Origin: Thalassobacillus pellis
GTDB lineage: Bacteria > Bacillota > Bacilli > Bacillales > Halobacillaceae
NCBI RefSeq assembly: GCF_016908295.1
Contig: NZ_JAFBDO010000004.1
Location: 124,001-188,000, forward strand
Reading direction: 5' to 3'
Length of the DNA stretch: 64,000 bases
The notes under the pieces are model-generated. The model was not told the DNA's origin. It made no database searches and saw only the letters and a list, made by a program, of their open reading frames with translations. The stretch's first letter is position 1; the number at the start of each line of letters is the position of its first letter. The position numbers and the translations under genes are program-made. This document shows, piece by piece, positions 1 through 7,057 of this stretch.

Positions 1-127
1 TCTTTTGCTTTTTTTAATTAATAAGGACCTCTCCAAGTCAATGGCCATTTCTTATCTTTACCTTCAATCGTCATCCTCTCACACTCCGTTATAGGTAGCT
101 GGGGGAGCTAGCGGGCTCATTTCAGCC

Positions 128-289
128 ATGATTATTAGTAATGACTTTGGTTCAAATGAGGTAGAAGATGCCTTATTTTCATATACAACCAACAACTTCT
201 ACGTCTATGCAGAGTATGATTATGAACATCGCGGTAGTTGGTATCATTGGTATACGCTAGAAGATATGACTATTTATCCCCTTTATTGA
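128..289 (+). pseudogene. Fragment of an unrecognised protein
   Basis: A 53-codon open frame from ATG at 128 to TGA at 287-289. The frame is open back to a stop at 92-94, adding a Gly/Ser-rich stretch. The visible peptide is rich in Tyr, Trp and acidic residues and resembles no family I know. No ribosome binding site precedes the ATG, so this is more likely the 3' end of a truncated gene than a complete one. It sits beside an integrase remnant, so it may be debris of the same element. Bases 1-127 hold nothing else I can identify. Confidence 0.25.
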
Positions 290-298
290 AAGAAATAA

Positions 299-357
299 AA
301 TATCCATATTAATAAGGCTGTCTATATTAAATAGACAGCCTTATTAATATGGATATT
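299..357. terminator. Perfect 27-bp inverted repeat, probable bidirectional terminator
   Basis: Two perfectly complementary 27-nt arms (299-325 and 331-357) flank a 5-nt loop ATTAA. The core reads AAGGCTGTCTAT / ATAGACAGCCTT with A/T-rich flanks on both sides, as in a bidirectional intrinsic terminator. It lies between the + fragment ending at 289 and the convergent - strand small gene ending at 373. The arms are longer and more perfect than a terminator needs, so a mobile-element origin remains possible. Confidence 0.65.
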
Positions 358-372
358 GGTCACTTACTTTAT

Positions 373-549
373 TTACTTCTTATTTTTGTTTCCAAAATAA
401 AAAAGTTCAAAAACTAGTACATTAATGAGAAGTATTACTCCTATAATAATGAAACTGCTAGTTTTAGGTAGGTCGAATATAAATACAGCTAGTACAAGAA
501 GAATGAGTGCTACAAGTGCTTGTATATATTGATTCTTTCTGTTTTTCAT
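373..549 (-). CDS. Small two-segment membrane protein, 58 aa
   Basis: ATG at 549 is preceded on the minus strand by a strong ribosome binding site (GGGGAGGA, about 4 nt before the ATG). The 58-residue product has a basic N terminus, two hydrophobic segments (about residues 9-25 and 33-51) and a Lys/Asn-rich C terminus, so it is probably a small membrane protein with a short loop containing FDLPKTSS. I do not recognise the family. A longer open frame overlaps it on the same strand at 464-646, but that one lacks a ribosome binding site and membrane pattern. It may be a leftover of the same element as the neighbouring integrase remnant. Confidence 0.5.
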   Translation of the reverse strand: MKNRKNQYIQALVALILLVLAVFIFDLPKTSSFIIIGVILLINVLVFELFYFGNKNKK

Positions 550-604
550 AAATCCTCCCCTTTCTTTGCACTATTAAACTAACACAAAAATAGGCAGTCA
601 TTAT

Positions 605-936
605 AACAGTCTGAAGGTAGGAGACCTTTGGAAGGAACACGTCCACGAATGGTTATTCTGTAAAGAGGATGGCACACATTTTTACCCTACCTCACCAACA
701 ATCTGGGGGCGGAGGTTCACGGAACGTAAAGGTATCCGTTATATACGACTTCATGACACCTTCGCCATACATCAGCCACCTTCTTAATTAATCAGGGTGT
801 GCATGCTAAAATTATTTCTCAGCGTTTAGGGCATGCAGACATACGAATTACTATGGACACTTATGGACATGTCCTTGAAGCTGCAGGGAATATAGATACT
901 CTATTTAAGCAAAAAAAAGCCCCTAACCGTTGTTAG
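605..936 (+). pseudogene. C-terminal remnant of a tyrosine recombinase (integrase), frameshifted
   Basis: The first frame (about 605-757) encodes an integrase-like stretch ending in RLHD. The second (760-936) encodes LRHTSATFLINQGVHAK, then RLGHADIRITMDTYGH. Together they form the catalytic C-terminal part of a phage-type integrase: Arg of HxLR, His of LGH, and the nucleophile Tyr at codon 862-864. The frames are separated by an extra AC dinucleotide at 758-759 (GACAC instead of GAC), a 2-bp duplication at the catalytic HDLRHT motif. The N-terminal domain is absent. The gene is dead. It lies 28 bp from tRNA-Val, the usual integration target of such elements. Confidence 0.75.
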
Positions 937-946
937 CAACGTTTAG
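910..946 (-). terminator. Terminator of tRNA-Val
   Basis: On the minus strand, CTAAACGTTG pairs with CAACGGTTAG around a 4-nt loop (923-946), then comes GGGGC and a run of eight T (minus strand). It lies directly downstream of the minus-strand tRNA-Val and overlaps the dead integrase 3' end. Confidence 0.5.
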
Positions 947-964
947 AGACTTTTGGCACTTAAG

Positions 965-1037
965 TGATTCCGATTGGGCTCGAACCAACGACCTCCACCC
1001 TGTCAAGGTGGCGCTCTCCCAGCTGAGCTACGGAATC
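965..1037 (-). tRNA. tRNA-Val (GAC)
   Basis: The minus strand folds into a full cloverleaf. The acceptor arms are GATTCCG and CGGAATC, the D-arm contains AGCTCAGCTGGGAGAGC, the anticodon stem is CCACC/GGTGG with loop TTGACAG (anticodon GAC), and the T-arm contains GGTTCGAGCCC. The discriminator base is A. No CCA is encoded. It stands alone rather than in an rRNA-linked tRNA cluster. An integrase remnant lies just downstream, suggesting it served as an attachment site. Confidence 0.97.
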
Positions 1038-1288
1038 GTATTGTTAAGTTTTTATTAAGTTTTTATCGGACAAGTATTAATATAATATGTTTAGGAACTG
1101 TTGTCAATAACTATTCGACAACTTTTTTGAGATTGATTTTCTTCCTTCTTTTTTTCTTAATCTATGTCAGAATACCTCAGCTGTTCTACTTTTTTGACAA
1201 CTTTATGATAAAATGGGTATGTTATGTTTATCGGATCACGTAACTGTTTACATAACGGTAACTTCCGTGCAGCTTAGGAGGGCAAACA

Positions 1289-2014
1289 ATGGGAAGAGCT
1301 GGAACAATGCAGGATCATGCGATTCAGAGTTCTTACTTAAATGAGGAGATGAAACTGAAGGTTTATCTGCCGGAAAATTTTTCTCCTCTATATAAATATC
1401 ATATCTGCATCATGCAGGATGGTAACGATTATTATCAGATGGGGCGTGTTGCAACGCTCAGTGATAAATTACATGAACAGAAACAAATCGAGAGTACGAT
1501 TTTTGTCGGAATTCATTACAAAGACCGCTACGACCGTCAGGATAAGTATCATCCGAACGGGGAAAAGCAGGCAGCGTATATCAAATTCCTCGTCAATGAG
1601 GTGGCTCCGTTTCTTGATGATGAGTTCCCTGGATACCATATGGGCAGCGGTCGGACGCTGATGGGAGACTCCCTTGGGGGTACAGTGTCGCTGATGACGG
1701 CGATCAAATATCCAAATATATTCGGGAATGTCGTCATGCAGTCCCCTTTTGTCAATGATGCCGTGATGAATGCAGTAAAAGGAAGTAAAGACTTAGCTTC
1801 CCTTGCCATCTATCACACGATCGGCGATCAGGAAACAGAGGTCGAAACGACGAACGGGGATGTCAAAGACTTCCTTAAACCCAATCGCGAGTTAAGGGAT
1901 TATTTAAACAGACAGCCTTCCACGTATATTTTCCATGAGCTTGAAGGTGACCACACATGGAAATACTGGCAGCAGGATATGGAACGTGTGCTGCTTACGA
2001 TGTTTGGTTCCTGA
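1289..2014 (+). CDS. yjcH: Esterase-family hydrolase YjcH
   Basis: A 241-residue alpha/beta hydrolase of the esterase-D-like family (PF00756). The nucleophile elbow GDSLGG places the catalytic Ser at 128. Asp180 (TIGDQE) and His222 (EGDHTW) are good candidates for the rest of the triad. There is no signal peptide, so it is cytoplasmic. The ATG at 1289 follows TTAGGAGGGC with 6-nt spacing. It heads the row yjcH-yjcG-yjcF, the same set found beside the cot genes in B. subtilis. The substrate is not known to me; enterochelin-esterase-like proteins belong to the same fold. A possible promoter with TTGACA at 1194 lies upstream, but its -10 is poor. Confidence 0.85.
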   Translation: MGRAGTMQDHAIQSSYLNEEMKLKVYLPENFSPLYKYHICIMQDGNDYYQMGRVATLSDKLHEQKQIESTIFVGIHYKDRYDRQDKYHPNGEKQAAYIKFLVNEVAPFLDDEFPGYHMGSGRTLMGDSLGGTVSLMTAIKYPNIFGNVVMQSPFVNDAVMNAVKGSKDLASLAIYHTIGDQETEVETTNGDVKDFLKPNRELRDYLNRQPSTYIFHELEGDHTWKYWQQDMERVLLTMFGS

Positions 2015-2120
2015 GCCGATGTATTCTGTGAATAATTTTGATATAATATAGGCATCAATAACCAACAAAAATGCTCAGCAATCATGATACTTGATTAGTA
2101 GATTTTCAGGAGGGGTAAAG

Positions 2121-2633
2121 ATGAGATACGGAATAGCTATTTTTCCACCAAAAGCAATACAAGATGTCGCCAACTCTTATCGTAAACGATACGATGTACA
2201 TTATGCCTTGATACCACCTCATATCACGCTTAAGGAACCATTTGAAGCGGAAGAAGAAGATATCGAAAAAATCGTTCCCGAGCTGGAAAAAATCGCGCGG
2301 GAAACCAGACCATTCGATATTGAAATCAAAAAGGTAAGTTCCTTTTCGCCTGTGACGAATACCATCTATTTAAAAGTAGAACCTTCAGAAGAAATTATCG
2401 AGCTGAATGAAAAACTGCATTCCGGCAATTTGTCTGATAACCGGGAGTATTCTTTTGTTCCGCATATCACAATTGCCCAAAAGCTGTCTGAAGACGAGTT
2501 CTCGGATATCTATGGAAGTCTGCGCATGAATGATTTTGACTTGAAGGAAAAAGTGGATCGCTTTCAACTGTTGTATCAACTGGAAAATGGTTCATGGACT
2601 GTACACGAAACGTTCGTATTGGGAGAGGGATAA
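2121..2633 (+). CDS. yjcG: 2'-5' RNA ligase/phosphoesterase superfamily protein YjcG
   Basis: A 170-residue member of the 2H phosphoesterase superfamily. The two signature motifs are visible: HITL at His34 and HITI at His115, each after a Pro. These histidines form the symmetrical catalytic centre in the family, which acts on 2',3'-cyclic phosphate or related bonds. The ATG at 2121 is chosen because AGGAGGGG lies 6 nt before it; the open frame reaches back to 2091 without another good site. The gene ends at 2633, two bases before the next start (2636), so the two are very likely cotranscribed and translationally coupled. The physiological substrate is unknown. Confidence 0.85.
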   Translation: MRYGIAIFPPKAIQDVANSYRKRYDVHYALIPPHITLKEPFEAEEEDIEKIVPELEKIARETRPFDIEIKKVSSFSPVTNTIYLKVEPSEEIIELNEKLHSGNLSDNREYSFVPHITIAQKLSEDEFSDIYGSLRMNDFDLKEKVDRFQLLYQLENGSWTVHETFVLGEG

Positions 2634-2635
2634 GA

Positions 2636-3061
2636 TTGATTATCAAAGCAGTCGAGACAGATGAAGAACTGCAGCACGCCTACCGTGTGCGCCGAGTTGT
2701 TTTCGTGGATGAACAGCAGGTGCCAGAGGATCTGGAACTCGATGAACACGATGAAACTGCGCTGCATTTTGTCGGATATGAAAATAAGGAACCTGCAGCG
2801 GCCGCACGACTCCGCTTCGTTGACGACTATGGAAAGCTGGAGCGGATCTGTGTGTTGAAGGAACTCCGTGGAAAATCATATGGCAGACAGATGATTGAAG
2901 CCATGGAAGACAGAATCAGGAAAGAAGGTCTGGTCCATGCCAAGCTGAATGCCCAGACTCATGCGCAGGATTTTTATAAAGACCTGGGCTATGAAAAAGT
3001 CTCCTTTGAATTCATGGATGCCGGCATCCCTCATGTAACGATGATTAAACAAATTAGGTAA
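2636..3061 (+). CDS. yjcF: GNAT-family N-acetyltransferase YjcF
   Basis: A 141-residue GCN5-related acetyltransferase. The acetyl-CoA loop is visible as RGKSYGRQM (about residues 78-86), preceded by the strand LERICVL. The C-terminal strand contains KLNAQTHAQDFYKDLGY, the typical end of the GNAT fold. The start is TTG at 2636: GGGAGAGGGA lies just upstream, and the product then begins MIIKAVET as expected; an open frame to 2594 would place the start inside yjcG. It is the last gene of the yjcH-G-F row and is followed by a terminator. Substrate unknown. Confidence 0.82.
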   Translation: MIIKAVETDEELQHAYRVRRVVFVDEQQVPEDLELDEHDETALHFVGYENKEPAAAARLRFVDDYGKLERICVLKELRGKSYGRQMIEAMEDRIRKEGLVHAKLNAQTHAQDFYKDLGYEKVSFEFMDAGIPHVTMIKQIR

Positions 3062-3063
3062 AG

Positions 3064-3094
3064 AACCTGGAAGCACATCGCTTCCAGGTTTTTT
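3064..3094 (+). terminator. Terminator after yjcF
   Basis: A stem of 11 bp (AACCTGGAAGC / GCTTCCAGGTT) with a 5-nt loop is followed by a run of T. It begins three bases after the yjcF stop. Confidence 0.9.
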
Positions 3095-3147
3095 GTATAT
3101 CAAACGCTTTCCCTGTCTAAACTGGTTAACAGTTAAGCAAAGGGATT

Positions 3148-3831
3148 GTGATAACTATGGATTACCTACGGATATTGGCGGAAACCATATTCGGCTTTGG
3201 GGCGCTGTTTGTCTTGACGAAAGTGCTCGGCAAGTCGCAAATCACGCAGATTACCGCGTTCGACTTCATCGCTGCCATGATTCTCGGAGAGCTTGTCGGT
3301 AATGCGCTGTATGACCCGGAGGTCGGCATCGTCCAGATTGGCTATGCCGTATTGGTGTGGGGAATTTTATTATATGTTACGGAAATGGTTACGGAAAAAG
3401 TGAAGAAATCCCGATCCCTGTTGGAAGGAAAGCCTTCGATTGTCATTAATAAAGGGAAAATCCTGAAACAGGAGATGCTGAAAAGTAAACTGGATCTCAA
3501 TCAGCTCCAGCATCTGCTGCGCTCAAAAGAAGTGTTTTCCATCCAGGATGTGGAATTTGCTATTCTCGAAACCGACGGGACCATATCGGTGTTGAAGAAG
3601 TCGACGGCCCAGACACCGACCCGGCAGGATCTGAACCTCAAGCCACAAACCGTTCCCTTGCCGATGGCGCTGATCAGCGATGGCGAGGTATTGTGGGATA
3701 ATTTGAAAGAAGCCGGGCTCAATAAGCAATGGCTGCATGATCAGCTGAGGCGGCAGAACGTAACGGCATTTTCGGATGTGTTTTTTGCCGAATATAAAGA
3801 AGGAGAGGACTTGTATGTCTTGCCATACTAG
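3148..3831 (+). CDS. DUF421 membrane protein (YetF/YdfR family)
   Basis: A 227-residue protein of the DUF421 family. Three hydrophobic segments in the first 85 residues include the diagnostic stretch QITQITAFDFIAAMILGE. They are followed by a soluble alpha/beta domain (about residues 90-225) with paired KPS/IVINKGK and LISDGE motifs. B. subtilis has several paralogues (YetF, YdfR, YrbG, YkjA), some linked to sporulation. GTG at 3148 and ATG at 3157 are both possible; AAAGGG at 3139-3144 fits the ATG better, giving a product three residues shorter. It converges on the MBL gene with a 4-bp overlap of stop codons. Molecular function unknown. Confidence 0.85.
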   Translation: MITMDYLRILAETIFGFGALFVLTKVLGKSQITQITAFDFIAAMILGELVGNALYDPEVGIVQIGYAVLVWGILLYVTEMVTEKVKKSRSLLEGKPSIVINKGKILKQEMLKSKLDLNQLQHLLRSKEVFSIQDVEFAILETDGTISVLKKSTAQTPTRQDLNLKPQTVPLPMALISDGEVLWDNLKEAGLNKQWLHDQLRRQNVTAFSDVFFAEYKEGEDLYVLPY

Positions 3832-3843
3832 TCCTCTCTTTTT
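3803..3843. terminator. Bidirectional terminator spanning convergent stops
   Basis: GAGAGGACT (3803-3811) pairs with AGTCCTCTC (3830-3838), followed by T. The structure covers the overlapping stop codons of the DUF421 gene (+) and the MBL gene (-). Confidence 0.7.
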
Positions 3844-4733
3844 GGCTCGATCAACCAGGTATTATTTTTTATGGAAAATATGACGCTCCCTTCGTGATAA
3901 AGAGCTGTTACATAAGCGGTCACAGCAGTTCTGAACAGCAGCCATTGCCCGAGCTGAGACGGGTTTGCACTAAAATGGTTACACATGTCCCGGACAACTG
4001 CTTCATGACTGATCCCTTCTTCATTCCCGCTAATAAAGATACGCAGCCAGTCCAGCAGCTTTTGATGATAATCGATATTACCCCTGACCGTAGCTTTGAA
4101 ATCTTCTTCGTATTCTCCGTGACCAGGAACAGCACCACTGCACTTTATCTGAAGTAATTTTTCTAAACTTTTTATCGTGAGCTTCGCGTCTGTAATGTAT
4201 GGAATCCGGTGCTTTTTAAGCTGATCAATTGCAAAATAGCTATCTGCAGCATACAACACATCAAACGCCTTCACGCCAAGCTGCTGATAGCTGTGACCTG
4301 GGAGCAGCACAAATTCCAGTTCCATTCCGGCAAATGACTGCACCCCTTCTGTTATATGGCTATCCACTTTAATAGGCGGCCCTTCGAGAAACTTATTTCT
4401 GAGCTCGGAAATGGGATCATTCCCACCGAATAAATATAGCGGCTCTAGTATTGGGTTCTCAAGAATGGCACTCTCCAAGTGAGGGGCAATTGTATGGACA
4501 GGATATTTTGATTGAATATGGGCTGCTCCCCCATAATGGTCGGCATGGGCATGTGTAATGAACAGGTGTGTGACCGGAAGACCTCTGTTTTCAAGCTCTC
4601 TCAGTACTTTTTTACTCGTTGATTTATCAATCCCTGCGTCAATGATCAGGCCATTGTCTCCATCATGAACATATCCAATATTGACAGCCCCGTGAAAATA
4701 GCAGCAGTGGTCGTTGATTCGAATAAATTCCAT
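3828..4733 (-). CDS. Metallo-beta-lactamase-fold hydrolase
   Basis: A 301-residue MBL-fold protein. The metal-binding motif HAHADH at residues 61-66 follows strands ending in LFIT. Further ligand motifs are LPGHS and VPGHGEY, giving the two-metal site of the family. After about residue 205 there is an extra helical C-terminal domain (IDYHQKLLDWLRIFIS onwards) as seen in hydrolases acting on thioesters or quinolone-type lactones. AAAAGGGG precedes the ATG. No signal peptide. It stands alone between the convergent DUF421 gene and an unknown small gene. Substrate cannot be predicted. Confidence 0.85.
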   Translation of the reverse strand: MEFIRINDHCCYFHGAVNIGYVHDGDNGLIIDAGIDKSTSKKVLRELENRGLPVTHLFITHAHADHYGGAAHIQSKYPVHTIAPHLESAILENPILEPLYLFGGNDPISELRNKFLEGPPIKVDSHITEGVQSFAGMELEFVLLPGHSYQQLGVKAFDVLYAADSYFAIDQLKKHRIPYITDAKLTIKSLEKLLQIKCSGAVPGHGEYEEDFKATVRGNIDYHQKLLDWLRIFISGNEEGISHEAVVRDMCNHFSANPSQLGQWLLFRTAVTAYVTALYHEGSVIFSIKNNTWLIEPKRED

Positions 4734-4847
4734 TTGTATGTAACCCCTTTTTCAGCCTATGTACTGTTTATATACTTTCGCTGAAACAGCATTATATTCC
4801 TGTTACTGAATCCAAATGCGGAACTTTTATCCGGGTTCTACTCCATA

Positions 4848-4917
4848 AAAAGACCATTGCCGCCATTATCCGGAAAGTCGCTGCACTTGGCCAGGATAAA
4901 AGCAGGAATGGTCTTTT
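4848..4917 (-). terminator. Nested hairpin terminator
   Basis: AAAAGACCATT (4848-4858) pairs with AATGGTCTTTT (4907-4917), enclosing a second pair TTATCC/GGATAA. On the minus strand it ends in a T run and lies directly downstream of the 91-aa gene at 4926-5201. The nested stem is larger than an ordinary terminator. Confidence 0.6.
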
Positions 4918-4925
4918 AAGTTCAC

Positions 4926-5201
4926 TTATATACTATCGCTGAAATGAAGTCCTTTACCAGTCACTTCCGCATAAATCTTCTCTGCGGCAGCATGGACATT
5001 CGGAGGATACAAGTGCTTACCGTTTTTTTTGACCTGTGGTCCTCTATTGGTATGTTGGCCGCCGTCTTCCGGCTGGTCCATTTTTTCATCTAAAGTGACC
5101 CGATACACACCCTCTATTGTGAAAGGGGATTGTTTCGGTTTGATGATACGCTCCTGGTAGTCATCGTACTGATACATAGGAACCGGTAAAATATAGCCCA
5201 T
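4926..5201 (-). CDS. Conserved-looking hypothetical protein, 91 aa
   Basis: A strong ribosome binding site (AGGAGGGGG) precedes the ATG at 5201. The protein is soluble and hydrophilic: a Tyr/Gln-rich N terminus (MGYILPVPMYQYDDYQERI), then a basic PQVKKNGKHLYPPN segment, then a short helix. No signal peptide, membrane segment or catalytic motif is visible. I do not recognise the family with certainty; the N-terminal pattern is reminiscent of small Bacillus proteins of unknown role. Its place beside the spore-coat cluster makes a sporulation role possible, but nothing in the sequence shows it. Confidence 0.65.
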   Translation of the reverse strand: MGYILPVPMYQYDDYQERIIKPKQSPFTIEGVYRVTLDEKMDQPEDGGQHTNRGPQVKKNGKHLYPPNVHAAAEKIYAEVTGKGLHFSDSI

Positions 5202-5282
5202 ACTTCCCCCTCCTATCTTCGTTATAGATTACTTACCCGCTATATAACTAAAATATACGTGAAAGTTTACATTTTAGAGGGG

Positions 5283-5489
5283 TTATTCGAAAAAATTCTG
5301 AATTTTCCGTGCTTTTTTCTCGACCCGCTTTTCGATATCTCTCATTTCGTTGAGATAAAAGTTATCAAACTTGCCAATCATTCTTTCAAATTCCTTGAAC
5401 ATTTTTTTCGGATTTTGTTTAATGCTAGAACTGTCCGAAAGCATCCGATCGATTTGGTCGACTACTCGCATCATCCCTCTTAAACTCAT
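5283..5489 (-). CDS. Small helical protein downstream of a 32-aa gene
   Basis: A 68-residue highly charged protein, predicted almost entirely helical (MSLRGMMRVVDQIDRML, then MRDIEKRVEKKARKIQNFF). The ATG at 5489 overlaps the stop of the 32-aa gene upstream (ATGA), and GAAGAAGGGA lies 5 nt before it. A GTG at 5519 in the same frame is an alternative but would sit inside the upstream gene. The overlap indicates translational coupling. It lies downstream of yjcA in the spore-coat neighbourhood. Family not recognised; the lack of Cys and high Lys/Glu content would suit a coat-associated or small cytoplasmic protein. Confidence 0.55.
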   Translation of the reverse strand: MSLRGMMRVVDQIDRMLSDSSSIKQNPKKMFKEFERMIGKFDNFYLNEMRDIEKRVEKKARKIQNFFE

Positions 5490-5584
5490 CTTGATCCCTT
5501 CTTCTTCCCGCAACCGCACCCTTTTTTCTTCGCAGGCCTTGATAGGGTGGATGATTTTACGGGTCTTCTCGTCCCTCTTCTCAT
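5486..5584 (-). CDS. Very small basic Cys-containing protein, 32 aa
   Basis: ATG at 5584 is preceded by AAAGGAT with 9-nt spacing. The 32 residues are extremely basic and end KKKGCGCGKKKGSR, with a symmetric CGC motif between lysines. The TGA overlaps the ATG of the following gene (ATGA), a sign of a real coupled pair. It lies 57 bp downstream of yjcA on the same strand. Small Lys/Gly/Cys-rich proteins occur among spore coat components, so a coat role is my inference; I know no named homologue. Confidence 0.5.
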   Translation of the reverse strand: MRRGTRRPVKSSTLSRPAKKKGCGCGKKKGSR

Positions 5585-5641
5585 GATTGCATCTATCCTT
5601 TTTAATAACAGCTTATTCGCTGATGCGTGCACATGTGTGGT

Positions 5642-5983
5642 TTAAATATCCAAGTATACGCGGATTATCGCTGACGCGCCACTGATCGCAAGCAGCAATA
5701 ACAGCCATTCCGTATAAGGCACCCATTCCCAGGCAGCGAGGAGCAGTCCTGTCGACCAGATTCCCATACACCAGTGACAGCTGAGGATCTCACCAATAAA
5801 TGCACGTAACCCACTTCCCTTAATTTCCAGGTGCAGCTCGACTATACCGTCTTCATTTTCGTGTTCTTTATAAGATAAAAAAGGCGCCCGCAGCCATTCA
5901 GTGATGGTGTCATCGACGAACAGCCTCGTCAGGCGGAAGCTTGCCAGTACGAACAGAAGTAGTTCCATCCAGGTGATTTCCAA
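5642..5983 (-). CDS. yjcA: DUF1360 sporulation-associated membrane protein YjcA
   Basis: A 113-residue DUF1360 protein, the family of B. subtilis YjcA, a sporulation gene beside the cot cluster. It shows an N-terminal hydrophobic segment, the signature CHWCMGIWSTG (a CxxC within a Trp-rich stretch) at about residues 70-80, and a C-terminal hydrophobic pair. The start is taken as TTG at 5983 because AGAGGGGG lies 7 nt upstream; the ATG five codons later has no such site. Small downstream genes at 5584 and 5489 follow in the same direction. The CxxC could bind metal or form a disulfide; its role is unknown. Confidence 0.85.
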   Translation of the reverse strand: MEITWMELLLFVLASFRLTRLFVDDTITEWLRAPFLSYKEHENEDGIVELHLEIKGSGLRAFIGEILSCHWCMGIWSTGLLLAAWEWVPYTEWLLLLLAISGASAIIRVYLDI

Positions 5984-6056
5984 TACTTATCCCCCTCTGG
6001 TAGCCAGCGGCTATGTATCTCCCATCCTTGTGAGCCGGATGGGATACCTGCATCAT

Positions 6057-6353
6057 TTAGAACCAGAAACCACGTTTGCGATGATGGCGCTCGTTCTCAT
6101 CTTCTTCGCCCCGGACATCATCTCTTTTGTGATCTCTGTCTTCCGCGCCTCCGACTTCATCGTCATCTTTGTGGCGACGGCCGAAGAATGGATCCACACG
6201 GTCATCATCATGGCGTTGACGCCCGAAAAATGGATCCACTCGTCTGTCGTGTTTATGGTCATCATCATGACGACGTCTACGCGGTTCGATGAACACATTC
6301 TCCGCTTCTATGACAAGGTTATCCACCTTGATCACGCGTTTTCTCTCAGACAT
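6057..6353 (-). CDS. Charged repeat protein, probable spore surface protein
   Basis: A 98-residue protein with AAGGAGAT before its ATG. The N terminus VIKVDNLVIEAENVFIEP looks like a short beta-rich domain. The rest is a low-complexity Arg/His/Asp region with two near-identical units around VDPFFGR followed by (K/H)DDD, ending in KRGFWF. It carries no Cys. A SigK-type -10/-35 pair lies 34 bp upstream, and a divergent SigK-type promoter serves the CotZ/ExsY gene. Position, composition and promoter point to a late mother-cell product of the coat or crust. I cannot name the family; His/Asp clusters suggest metal binding but this is speculative. Confidence 0.65.
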   Translation of the reverse strand: MSERKRVIKVDNLVIEAENVFIEPRRRRHDDDHKHDRRVDPFFGRQRHDDDRVDPFFGRRHKDDDEVGGAEDRDHKRDDVRGEEDENERHHRKRGFWF

Positions 6354-6386
6354 TTTTTCATCTCCTTATCGTCCATTAATCGTTAT

Positions 6387-6413
6387 TAGTCTATGTATCT
6401 ACCGCCAGGATGT
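6387..6413 (-). promoter_or_regulatory. SigK-like promoter for the repeat coat protein
   Basis: On the minus strand, AC (6413-6412), 16 nt, then CATAGACTA (6395-6387) matches the SigK pattern AC-N16/17-CATANNNTA fully. It is 34 bp upstream of the ATG at 6353. Confidence 0.6.
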
Positions 6414-6470
6414 ATGGGCTTCCTTCCTGTTTTTTTCTTGGGTAAAAAGGAAAAATAGCGACGAATGCCC

Positions 6471-6499
6471 ACACCAACAGGGCAAGTGTTCATATTCTA
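6471..6499 (+). promoter_or_regulatory. SigK-like promoter for the CotZ/ExsY gene
   Basis: ACAC at 6471-6474, 16 nt from its second AC, then CATATTCTA (6491-6499), matches AC-N16/17-CATANNNTA. It lies 44 bp before the ATG at 6543, divergent from the promoter at 6387-6413. Confidence 0.55.
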
Positions 6500-6542
6500 T
6501 TAAAGACAATATGTCAAGAACAGACAGAAAGGGGAAAAATAT

Positions 6543-6995
6543 ATGAGCTGTGGAAAACACTTCGATACAGGCAATTGCGTCAGCGATATACTAAACGAGA
6601 TAGTAGCTGCGCAAAATGATGTACTATCTGAATGCAGTTCGAGCTGTGAGCAATCGATCAACGACCTGTTGGGTGAATCAAATGGTGCAGGAAGAGATAC
6701 TGTCCCAGTGCTGCTTTACTGTAAAGGTACATGTAAACCTTTTAAGGGATTCGGTGCCCCAAGAGGAGCAGTTGGCGACGTGGTAGGAAGCTTTTACTTC
6801 CGAGTCAAAGAGGTAGACGATGACAACTGTGCGACGCTTGAACTTCTGCGTGATCCGAATGACAACGAAGATAATCCAGATGATCCGGTTGAACAAAAAA
6901 CTGGCCGTCTAAGAGCTACAGGCATCTGTATCACAGTAGACTTGAACTGCTTCTGTCATATCACCTGCCTGCCAGCAATTGATGCCATTTCCTAA
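6543..6995 (+). CDS. cotZ: Spore coat/exosporium protein of the CotZ/CotY/ExsY family
   Basis: A 150-residue Cys-rich protein of the spore coat CotZ family (PF10612), which contains CotY/CotZ of the B. subtilis crust and ExsY/CotY of the B. cereus exosporium basal layer. These self-assemble into disulfide-stabilised lattices on the spore surface. Visible hallmarks are Cys near the N terminus, CSSCEQSINDLL, LLYCKGTCKPFKGFGAP and the C-terminal DLNCFCHITCLPAID. AAAGGGG precedes the ATG. A SigK-like promoter lies upstream, and a strong terminator separates the gene from convergent cotO. Whether CotZ, CotY or ExsY is the closest relative cannot be told here; the nearby BclB-like protein fits an exosporium. 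Confidence 0.88.
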   Translation: MSCGKHFDTGNCVSDILNEIVAAQNDVLSECSSSCEQSINDLLGESNGAGRDTVPVLLYCKGTCKPFKGFGAPRGAVGDVVGSFYFRVKEVDDDNCATLELLRDPNDNEDNPDDPVEQKTGRLRATGICITVDLNCFCHITCLPAIDAIS

Positions 6996-7006
6996 GAAGG
7001 AAACAG

Positions 7007-7040
7007 AAAAAGTCGCGCCTGCTGATGGCGCGACTTTTTT
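7007..7040. terminator. Bidirectional terminator between cotZ and cotO
   Basis: GTCGCGCC (7012-7019) and GGCGCGAC (7027-7034) form a perfect stem flanked by A5 and T6. Confidence 0.9.
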
Positions 7041-7057
7041 CATATTACTTAGCAGCG

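Noticed and set aside
464-646. 60-aa minus-strand open frame
   Set aside because: It overlaps the 58-aa gene at 373-549 in another frame on the same strand, has no ribosome binding site and no membrane or domain pattern.
5901-6389. 162-aa hydrophobic plus-strand frame
   Set aside because: It is antisense to yjcA and the His/Asp repeat protein; hydrophobicity is a by-product of reading Asp/His codons on the other strand.
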